Source of the DNA: Siphonodentalium dalli
Taxonomy: Eukaryota; Mollusca; Scaphopoda; Gadilida; Siphonodentaliidae
NCBI GenBank assembly: GCA_032622095.1
Contig: CP136065.1
Location: forward strand, 61,489,094-61,553,093
DNA length: 64,000 nucleotides
Reading direction: 5' to 3'
Shown: piece by piece, positions 40,901 to 52,900 of the stretch
How positions within the stretch are numbered: position 1 is the first letter of the stretch
Layout of the letters: each line of letters begins with the position of its first letter
The notes under the pieces: model-generated
Databases searched by the model: none
What the model was told of the DNA's origin: nothing
What the model saw: only the letters and a program-made list of their open reading frames with translations
Position numbers and translations under genes: made by a program

Positions 40901-43900
40901 ATGAATACACTCCCTGGGGACTCTGCCTATAGCTACATAAATTGATCAAGGAGTTCCTGAATTTTTTATTATTTTTTGGGGAATTATGGCCATAACTCTG
41001 TTAAAATATATCGGATCAAACCCATATTTTAACTTGATCTTGATGAAAAATGTTTGAGTAATCCTGTCTTGGATGAATTCTATATCAAAACAAGAGTGAA
41101 AGGGGTTAAATAAACAATACCAAAATCCATACAGATGAAGAACATGCTAAGAAAAATGTAGGTAAGAAATATGAGACTGTGATGTGTCCTAAACAAAAAT
41201 TAAAGGTCAAAATGCAAAAATTTTATTTTTTGTTTTTAGAAATGTCCCTGGCTCTGCCCCTATTTGACCCAGTGACCCAATTTGAACAAATCTGATTCCC
41301 AGTCACCCAAGGTCCCTCAGTACCAAATATAAGCTAAATCGGCCCAATATTTTTTTAGAAGAAGTCATTGTAAGAATTACTATGAGTTATGGCCCTGGTT
41401 TCTCAACTAATTGACCGGGTGACCTCATTTGAACAAATCTGAACACCAGTCACCCAAGGACCCTCCATACCAAATATTAGCTAAATCGGCACAATGGTTA
41501 TGAACAAGAAGTTGTTGTAAGAATTACTATGGAGGAATAGAGTTATGGCCCTGGTTTCTCAACTATTTGACCCAGTGACGTCATTTGAACAAATCTGAAT
41601 GAGAGTCACCTAGGGAACATCCACACCAAATATGAACCAATTCGGTATGATGGTTTCAGAGGAGAAGATGTTTAAAAAAAAAGTTGACGGACGGACGGAC
41701 GGACAGACGGACGGACAGATGGACGCACGGACGGATGCCGGACGAGGAGTGATGACTATAGCTCCACCGGAGACTTCGTCTCAGGTGAGCTAAAAAGGAC
41801 AATTCAATTACAAGTTGATTTTGTTGAATACCTATTTCTCTATCACTTCTTTCTTATGTACAATCAATCATTCCATACTGCAAACTGAGGGGAAAACAGT
41901 TATATTAACCTTTTCTATACTAAATAGTGGCAATTAGTTCCCTTAGGAAATGTTCAGATAATAAGTTCAACTTATTATCTGAAAATTTCCCAATAAATAT
42001 GAATCATTCCGCTCTTGTATTGCATTTCTGTGATCTGCTTTTATTTTACCTGAGCACTCCTCTAAATAAATAATTGACCATTCCAAAGTATACTTTTAAA
42101 ACAGAAAGGGAGAATGAATTTACTATAGAAAAGGTTAAAACAGAGGTAACCGTTAAACAGAGGTAACCTGTCCAATCATGTGCCTATATCTTGGTAATAA
42201 ACTACCATAACTTTAGCTGATTTGGGCAGAAATTAAAATATGAACAAACCAAATGATGGTCTATCACTTGCGGGCCACAATTACAACAACAACATAATTT
42301 TTATAAATCCCGATTTCCAAACTACAAATAGATGTTTTGTGAATAAAATACAGATAAACCACAGATGGGTATATTTAATATTGTCTATAAAGGCAAAATA
42401 AAGTTGTTTATTTCGATTGTAATTTGCGGTAAATTTCTTAGCTGATCTGCAATTTTTTGTGTGATTGAGTCTGCTAACAAGATAAAGTTCTCCTTTGTAT
42501 GCTCCGAATGTTTCATGCAGATTTATATTCTAAAATTAGCCCCTAATACTGTCCCATGTATGTCATAAGAAATTCTCAATAATATTTATAGCGCCCGCTC
42601 TCCCGCAGCGAAAGCGAAGCGACCAGGGTATACGTATGCGAATATGAGATATATACTAATCGACTTTTTCGGCCCAATCTAAAAATAAATTGAAATCACC
42701 TAAAATAGGATAATTTATTCATAACTGAAGGTCAGCCAGGGTCAGCGGAGTCCAAAATTCTATTGTTGACAACGGTCGCCATTTTGTATTGATTAATGCC
42801 ACCTCGAAATGTGTAATTGGGCAAAATGCCCAGGGCAAAAATAAAAAACTTTGATCTAGCAACTGTTAGCTATACTTCATCAATGTAGGAACATCATGCT
42901 CCTAAAGCCAAATATATTTTCAAAAAGTGAATGTAAATTGAACAAAAGCTCTGGTTAACAATAAAGTTAAATTGCATGAAAAAGTTTTGTTTACATATTT
43001 CATAAAATTATTAAAAATATTTACCCCGAAAGAGGAGTCTAGCAACCTTGCTGGCCGTTTACATATTATCTTCAATTTTCTAACGGTATTTCCGCCTAAA
43101 AAATTTATGAAATATTCTCAAAGTTCAAGGCCGACAAACAGAAACTTTAAGTTCCGATTGAAAGATCGCAGAGTCATTTTATGATTGCTTCTTGGGAAAC
43201 CAGTAAAGGCGTCATGACATCAAGACGTACGTCATGACGTCACTACCTACACCGGCGCACAAAATTCCAGACAGGACTGCGTCGATGGCCAGACAGCTGA
43301 GACTCGTATTACATGGCAGGCTAAATATCCATATTTACGTTATATGTGATTATTTACATACATTGTATATATCATTTTCTTGTGTCCCATTATAATTAGG
43401 GTGGATACACACATGCATGTAATTTCTGTATGTAAAATACATGTATTTGTCATGGCCACACCAATAATTGACAACATTAATCACCTGCGCGTGAGCGGTT
43501 CATTGTTAACAGGCCAGACAAGTGAGCAGTGCTAAGCGAAGTCAAATTGTCTTCTAACAGTACATTTAAGGCCAGTCCAAAACATGTCTTCTCTCAAGGA
43601 TGCGGAAATTAGTCAAGTCTGTGTGATATCTGGCATTTTATTAATGCACGACTACCAGAAGCCATACGTCTGGCATATACAGGCTTGATGTAGAACATTT
43701 TCAACCATGATGCTTGTTTGGGTGGGGTCTCGAAAGGTTCAAATCGCTAAGGGACTTAGTTGAATGTATCGGTCGGAATAATCTGGGCAAGAAGGTACAA
43801 TATGATATGTTTTACTTAAGTTAGCCACCCCAGCCTGGTATACCTTTCGGGGTCATATATAGCCCCTGCATACGTCGGGGAAATCCTGATCCACCACTGC

Positions 43901-46900
43901 TATAAATAATAGAGGACTGGTAATTATTTAAATAGAAAGTCTACCATATGGGTTATCCCACGAACAATTATTTTAAGTGGCCTGGCGACTCGGTCCAAGT
44001 TAACGGCTTATCTACATTCCGACTTAATTGGAACTAGAACTCAGTGCGTTCAACACGTAGGCAATGATTGGGTTGTCAGTGGACACATATTACATCGTCT
44101 GTATGATCCATGTAAAACGCCAAATACACGATAATTACAGAGATTACATGCATGTGTGTATCCACCCTTAGGGTTTATCATCAAATCCTTCTATAAAGAT
44201 AACAATTCATCCGATAATCCCATGAACAGTAACAAGCGGGCGCAAATTACGTGTACGTACATGATCATATTATTAATTGATAAAAGCATTTCCACTGAAT
44301 GTTTATCATTAGAGTAATCTCTCTTACCTTGTACACATGTTTGTGGATGGAGAGGATGAAGGAGAGAAAATCGAGACATTTAAGAGCTATCTCCCTGAAA
44401 TCATTGCATGTCTATGATTAGAGTAATCTCACATACCTTGTACACATGTTTGTAGATGGATAGGATGAAGGAGAGAATATCAAGACATTTAGAGTTTTCT
44501 CCTCAAATCATTGCATGTCTATGGGTAGAGTAATCTCTCTTACCTCGTACACATGTTTATGGATGGAGAGGATGAAGGAGAGAATATCCAGACATTTGTT
44601 CCTTATTTCTGTCCTGCGATCAGTCCTAAAACCAACATAATACAAATATTTATATCAGGTTCAACTCAGCTTGACAAACACAGTATGCTTATATGAGGAA
44701 TCAGAAAACATGTTACTCCATCGTGTAAGTAAATTAAAAAAATTACTTTAAATTTACAACTACAAGGCCATCAATATAAGAAACAATATAATAAAAAAAA
44801 TTAAATTCATCACAATATGATATATTTTCAAGTTGGCCAAAGCATAGACTCAAATTATAAACAAGAGTTGCGCATCGAAGATGGCTTGGTCGAGTTCCTT
44901 TGCTCATAAGAGTGCATCTGTCTGACCGAGAATAACTAAAAATGGACAAACTATTAAAAGAACCATAACTCAGAACTAAGGGCCATAACTTAGGTAAAAC
45001 TAGATGGCTGTGGGCGGCCAATGTTTTTCATTGAAAATTGTTCAGATTCGATAGCTCCCATCTAGATGATCCTAAACAAACCTGTAAAGTATCAAAACAA
45101 TTCTCCAATAAATGAGGACTGCAGGGTGTGCTGATGGATTCATATTTGAAATCCAAGATGGCTGCTGGTGGCAATGTTTTTTAATGAATTTTGGGGAAAC
45201 AGGGAGGCTCCCATCTTGAGATCCATATGAAGTTGAAATGATGAGAAATGTGACATGTAAGGTGTACTAAAAGATTTAGTCATGGCAGCCATGTTTTATG
45301 CACAAATATGCACGACCACCCATTACCTTTTCACGACCTGAGGTCTTTATTACATGCATGTGTGATTAATTTCAGATGTAATTTTTTTAATAAAATTATT
45401 GAAATGGGTCTAGACCTGAAGTATTTATCGAGTAGTTGATACAGTTCTTCCGTCCAGTTCTCTCTCCCCGGATTTATTAACTGCGCCTTGTGACTCATCA
45501 GCATCATGACCGACACTTCCTGTAAGAAATACACAAATAATATATCATTAACTCTCATCAATGATGTGTTAGTATAGAAATTTAGCAATAACCATGTGCC
45601 AATGATTCTCTTATATATGTGAGTCTCCCATTGGGAGCCTCACATATAAAAGAGAATGCACTTGCTTATACAAGATCAAGATTGTTAGGCCAATGTCAAT
45701 CCAGGCTGGGTGAGAATTAAAGAAACAAAAATGGGTAATAAATACGACACTCCAAGCTTAGAGAATGGAGATTTATTTTTTATAATATTTAGGATACTTA
45801 CGGGTCTGTCAACGGCACATTTTTCGATCAGACTGAAGAACCTCGTTACGCAGCCATTAAATTGGCCGTGCTCCTGTAGTTTCTCAATCGATGACAGCAC
45901 GTCGTGAATTTCATCCTCAATCCTGCTATCCTCTGGTGGGTTATTCTGGAATAGTTGTTTTCATAAGTTACTGCCATGGTAACTGGGTGTCATTATGATA
46001 AAGAACAAGAGTCTAAATTTCCTTTGACATAAATCAGATAATGGGACTAAGGATACCCCCGTGTTTTTAAAACACTAAGATGTTTCACATGTCAGTAAAC
46101 ATTAAGATAAAATAATAAATTAACAGATTATCATTGCAGGTGCACAACCCTAACCCTAATCCTAAACCTATTGACTAAAAAATGCAAGAATAAAAGCTCA
46201 ACAAAATGATTCTAAATCGAAAAGGGGAATATCTCCACAAAAATAAGTCGGACAGACGTCATAATAGCAGGTGCACAAGTTCCCATGGTACTAAATAGCT
46301 GTGCCAAGTTTTAAAAAAATTGACCTAAAATGTAGGAATAAAAGCTTGGACAAAATTATGCATGTTGCAAAAACATTTCTAAGTCGAAAAAGGGGGATAA
46401 CTCCACCAATAAAAGTCATACAGATGTCATAATCACAGGTGCATAGATTCCCATAGTACTAAATATCTGTGCCAAGTTTAAAAAAAATTGACTTAAAAAT
46501 GTAGGAATAAAAGCTCGGACAAAATTAGACATGTGAAAATTTTGTAATATTTGTTCTGAACTCCACAAGAGTTGTCAACTGGAGATAGTAATTTATTGTG
46601 AAAAATATATTTATCACAATGTTAAAATAATTTCAAAAGAATACAAACTCATCTGACCTAACAACATCATAACAGTTCGGGTCTGCTCTGAGAGTAAATG
46701 AACACAAATCAAACATAAGTTACTCCTCATTACACAGCATATTCTGTGGCAAATTTAACAAAAATGTTAGATTATAATACATCTTTATGGCAATAAGATA
46801 TCACTCTTTCCAATAAACATAGCCAGTGTTCGCGCTGCCACTTGCCAAATTTGCCAATGGCAATAATAATTCACATTTGGCAAAAAATATTTTCATTTGG

Positions 46901-49900
46901 CAAAAGTTTTGGCAAGTCACTTTTTAATTCCCCGAGCAATTTGAAAAATATTGGTCGATCATTACCATTCATTTCAGAAAACTCTTACCACATAATTATA
47001 TTAGTGGTGTTTTATGAGGTTTAGGGAAAGTTAACACCTGTAATAAGATGCACTTAATCTCAGAGAATTAATACTGATGGTTGGAGGGATTACTAATCCT
47101 TCTGTGATGCGCCCTTCTGATGAAGCAACCCTTCTACCATTGTAATGTTCTGTGATTGTCTTATTGTTGTATGATAAACCACACTAGAGATGCGAGTATA
47201 ATTAACTATTAACTAACTGCTTTTCTATCAATATCAAAAGTCACTCAACACGCGAGTGTCGAAACATAATAATTAATGTTGCAGAAAATGATACTATCAT
47301 AGATAGCATTTGGCAAATGCTAATATAATTTGGCCCAAAAAAATATCATTTGGCAAAAGTAAATTTCGATCCAGCGTGGACCCTGAACATAGCACTTTGT
47401 ATTGAAGCCTAAAGCCATCATCAAGTAATCTGTGTACTTTCATTGGGATTCAATAGCCTATGGCTATATTATCATTGCATACACAGCAACAAGCAGTGCT
47501 TACATACCAGGCCTGACAATATAGTGACAGACATTTCAGAATGAGGTCCCCAGAGGGTGAAGCATCTTATCCTCTTCCACCCCTTCTAGTCTTCTATACA
47601 TATATGTGTCATGTTTCATAATTATATGTTTTTTTTGGGAAGAAATAAATACTGTTTAAACGAACTTTGTCACCAAATTCATCTGTGATGTACACCTATT
47701 GGGAACCTCAATTATGCATTGTGTCATCTGCCAATTTGGGGATATAGAGAAACTAAACTAAACTAGAGGTGTGACTGTCCCAATGGGACTACGGATACCC
47801 CCCTTTTTAAAATACTAAGATGTTTCACATGTCAGTAAACATTTAGTTAAAATAATAAAATAACAGTTCCCATTGCAGGTGTACAACCATAACCCTAATC
47901 TTAAACCTATTGACCGAAAATTGTAGGAATAAAAGCTTGGACAAAATTATGTATGTTGCGAAAAAATTTCTAAGTCGAAAAAGGGGAATAACTCCACAAA
48001 AAAATGTCGGACAGACGTCATAATCGCAGGTGCACAGGTTCCCATGGTACTAAATATCAGTGCCAAGATTAAAAAACATTGACCGAAAAATGTAGGAATA
48101 AAAGCTCGGACAAAATTATGCATGTTGCAAAAAAAGTTTCTAAGTTGAAAAAGGGGGATAACTCCACCAAAAAATGTCGGACAGATGTCATAATCGCAGG
48201 TGCACAAGTTCCAATGGTACTAAATATCTGTGCCAAGTTTTAAAAAAATTGACCGAAAAATGTAGGAATAAAAGCTCGGACAAAAGTATACATGTTGCGA
48301 AAATTTTCTAAGTCGAAAAAGGGGGGATAACTCAAAAAAAAAAAGTCCGACAGACGTAATAATCGCAGGTGCACAGGTTCCCATGATGGTTGATGTCTGT
48401 GCCAAGTTTCATGAAATTGATCAAAAAACGACTGAGAAAAACTCCGGACAAATTTGTGTCCACGGACGGACGACGGACGACGCCGACGGACGGACGGACA
48501 AGCTGACTCTAGTATACCCCCCCTAACTTCGTTGCGGGGGGTATAAAAAGAAAAAGAAACCTTCCAAAGAAGTTTCCAAGGAAACTAAAAAAACTTAATA
48601 ATTTGATAATAAAGATACCTTCCAGAGAAGATTAGGCCTAAGCAGAATGAGGTTTCCAGAAGGTAAAGTTAGTGATGACAGTTGATAGACTGATAGATGA
48701 ATGAATTCAATCCAGTTTGTCATTTCTAATATTTTCTTTAACCCTTCCACAACTGGAGCTTCCTGAAATTTTTTGAAAACCCTGTGCCAATGCATTCTCT
48801 TACATATACGAGTCTCCCATAGGCAGCCTTGCATATATAAGAGAATACATTGGCCTAACAGTATTTAGCTTGACCTTGTAAGCCAGTGCATTCTCTTATA
48901 TATGTGAGGCTCCATATGGGAGATTCCCATATATAAGATAATACACTGGCACAGGATCTTTAATGCTGCATGAGCGCAACTCCCATCATGAAAGGGTTAA
49001 AGATTGTAAATTCCAAATCTGTTTCTAACCTTGATATGTATAATAAGTGTGTCCATAATATCCAGAGTTATCTCCCATGTAACATACTGCAGGTCTTTGC
49101 CGTATTTCTTCACCAAACGTTGTAAAGACAGGATGACCTCATACATCACAATATGATTTCCATTTTGCAGAGCCTAAAATGTGAAAAAAACCATCAGCGG
49201 GATAAACGAGATCTTGTGTCCACTATCTTTATGGTCAGTTATATTTATATTTTTGTATATGTTTCCACCAACTTTAAAGCAATACTCCAATGTCGACATA
49301 AAATTCCTGTGCAGTTTTTAATTTGCCATAAATGTACTTGACATAAATTCCTCTCTTAATAGCTTCAACATTATTGCTTACCTGATGAAAAGATGGCAGC
49401 ACAGAATCTGCTGTGTGTTTGAGAGTAGCTACCCGTTTGGAGCCCCAGAGAGCCATGCCGATATAGAATACAGCACCTCTCAATAGCTTGTGGTCTATTG
49501 GCTGCTGGCTAAAAAGGAAAGACATAATAATAATAATTGATCGCTCTCAAAACATGTATATTAGTTTGATTTTCTACCTACGGCTTAGTATCGAGTAAAG
49601 TAAGCTGTGGTTGTAGAATCTTGCCTTAACCCTTCCATGACGGGAGCTTCCCCTAAATTTTGTGAAAACCCAGTGCCAATGCATTCTCTTATATACGCGA
49701 GCCTCCCATAGGGAGCCTTAGATATAAAAGAGAATGCATTGGCCTAACAATATTTACCTTGACCTTGTAAGCCAGTGCATTCTCTTATATATGCGAGGCT
49801 CCCTATATAAGACTCGCATATATAAGAGAATGCACTAGCACAGGATCTATAATGCTGCATCATGAAAGGTTTAAATTGTGACACTTTACCATCAGCTAAT

Positions 49901-52900
49901 ATGAAACAGGCCAGAAAACATGTTGCCGGATATTTGCAGAATGAGGTCCCCAGAATTTAGGGACGCTACCCGCACAGCAGCCTAGCATCTGTGTCTGGAA
50001 AGTAACTTTATTATCAAATTTTTAATTTTTTTTTACTTTCTTTAGAAACTTCTTTATAAAGTTTTTAGTTTAGTTTGTCTATAATCTCAAATTGGCAATT
50101 GACACCAAACATAATCAAGGTGCCCAATGGGTGCCCATCACCAACTTCACCATCAGGGAACTTAAATCTGAGTCTAGGTCTCCCATAGCTGATAAGGCCA
50201 TGCAGAATGAGGTCCCCAGATGATGAATTTGGTGATGCTAGCCCAATGTATGGGGTAGCATCACTTTATTCACACACTGGGGGACCTCAAATTTCTGGCA
50301 CCATATTTTCAAACCTGATGGTGAATGCATGTAGATTACGTGAAGTGCCTGTAAAAAACGAGCATGCACTAGATTCAACAATGCTCCAATGGGATAATAA
50401 TTTGACGCAATTACAACCACTACAGATTTAACACTATATCAACAAGAGCTTCACTAGGGCATGGCAAAATACACGCATGGTAATTCCAACAAAGAGCCAT
50501 AACTCTGGTAAAAATTGGGGGGTGGAACCCAAGTTCAGACTTGATCTGCATTTTGGGTTTGTAAACACACATGCTAAATTTCATTCCATTCAGTTCAGAT
50601 TTACTAAAGTTATAATCAGGAAATTAAAATTGAGGGCAAATCCCAACAAAGAGCCTTAACCTGGGTGAAAATTGGCAGGTCGAACCCGAATTCAAAGTTG
50701 ACCTGTATTTTGTGAGTAGTAAACCCACAAACCCAATTTCATGCCATTCAGTTGAGACTTACTAAAGTTATCATCAAGAAACCTAAATCAAACGATCGGA
50801 CAGACAGACAGATGGATGGATGAACAGACCAATAACATAATACGTCTCCTTTTTTCAAAACAGGTGTATAAAATGTTCATAATTATTATTAGACAGTTCT
50901 AGTGTCCAAATTATGAGCCCACAAAATTGGGTAAAAATAGAAAGAACCACACAAGCGTGTGAATATGGTGAACATTAACACATGAGTTTGTTGTGGCGCA
51001 ATGTTCCGAGAGCTGTAACTTGCGGCATAACAAATGAAATTATATTTTGCCATCGGCAACTTTGGTAAGTGGCAGCATGACCCCAGACTAAACAACTAGT
51101 AAGTCATTTTTTTTAATTGCACACAATTGTTTTGGATAATGGTGACCATTACCTATTACTTATAGGTGAGTGGATCTAAATTTATAATTAAACCTTTCTT
51201 TACTAAATGGATTCTACAAATAGTTATATAAGTATACATTGGAATGGTCCATTATTCATCTTGAGGGACGTTCAGGAAATATAAGAAGACGAAAGACAGA
51301 TGAAATGATAATACAAGTGCAGAAGGATTTCTTTTCAGGAGTGGGAAATGTTCAGATAATAAATTCAACAAACGGCCTATGGTCGTTTATTGAACTTAAT
51401 ATCTGAACATTTCCTAAGGGATAACTACTCACCAATGATGCTTTAGAGTAGAAGGGGTTAAACAAGGTGACAACCATATTCTAGAGCTCACACAAAACAT
51501 ATCATATACATAATGATAGAGTGGACCTTTATTCAGAACAAGCCTTGAAATAGTGTATGTCTTCTTCTTTTTTTTTGTATAGGTCACAGGGGCAGGAATA
51601 TTTTATAATGGATAATTATATAATTCCTGTCATTTGCAGAATGAGGTCCCAAGAGGGTGAATTGAGTGACGCTACCCTACACAGTGGGCTAGCATCACCA
51701 AATTCACCCTATGTGAACCTCATTCTGCTTAGGCCTTATCTTCTGGGAATTATCTATAGTCTCAAATTAACATTGGTTTAGTTACTTTTTTCCGTCTGTT
51801 CAGTTTCTATATCCCATAATTTGCAGAAGATAAAATTCATAATCGAGGTAAATAATGGGTGCAAATCACCAACTTCAAATGGGGAACTTCAATCGTAAGC
51901 TAGGTCTCCAATAGCAGTTGAAGCCTCAGCAGAATGAGGTACCCAGAGGGCCATGCAGGATAGCGTCGTTAAAATTCACCCTCTGGGGACCTCATTCTGC
52001 AAATGACAGGCACTATTTCAAGGCTTGATCCAGAAGCAAGGGTCAAGATACAAAGAAACACCATCCAAGATATATAGCCCGATCACCAGTAATGGAACTG
52101 TTGAATAAAATCATACCGACGTCGTCTTGATATGCTCTGTCTATAATGAATATACAATTGGCATATAATTTATAAGATGACAGGATTTGAATGATAACAT
52201 ATAATTTATATAATAATATGGGTTTAATCTGCAGCTTTATTTCCTTCAAATTTAATGAACATGGCTCGTTCGAAGCCCAAAGTTATATATATGTAATTCG
52301 GTGAGAGGTATCTTAAATCGAAACTACATGGAAGATTTCCGAATGAACTTGTCAATTAAAAAAACATATTTTGTTTCTTATGTGTTTCACTAAATTTAGT
52401 GCCAAAAATCTGGGGGTTTTTTCTTATATTTTTCAGCAAATTTGAGGTTGTTTCATTAGTGCCGATTAAATTGGAAGCTGCAGTCGCATGGAAAGAAAAC
52501 CTATAGCAGTCATTTCTCTGCAACTTTTGTGATACTACATAATTCTGAAGAGAAAGCACTGTGAATTTAAAATAGTTTCCAGTTGAGATAACGCAACGTT
52601 TTCTAGACAGTCACTGATTATTCCATCCACGAATTTCGATGAATACAAATGGCGAACAAGTCTTTCTGGATCATACAAAATTTATATGTGTAAAATAATC
52701 ATTCTGACCAGACTGACCATGTTTTTGTATATTCGCGACCGAGACAAAATCCGTGTGTGATTATTCAAACACCGAGAACGGACCATGCACGTATTGCGGG
52801 TTAGGATGTTTGCTCGGGGAGTGAAAAACCAAACCCAAGGACATGATGTCAAATTATTCCCGGCCAGATCTCATTGTTTAATTTATCAAGAACCTGTTCG

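Noticed and set aside
46142-46172. Telomere-like CCCTAA runs
   Set aside because: Only two imperfect copies, part of a dispersed repeat also present at 47885 (ATAACCCTAATCTTAAACC).
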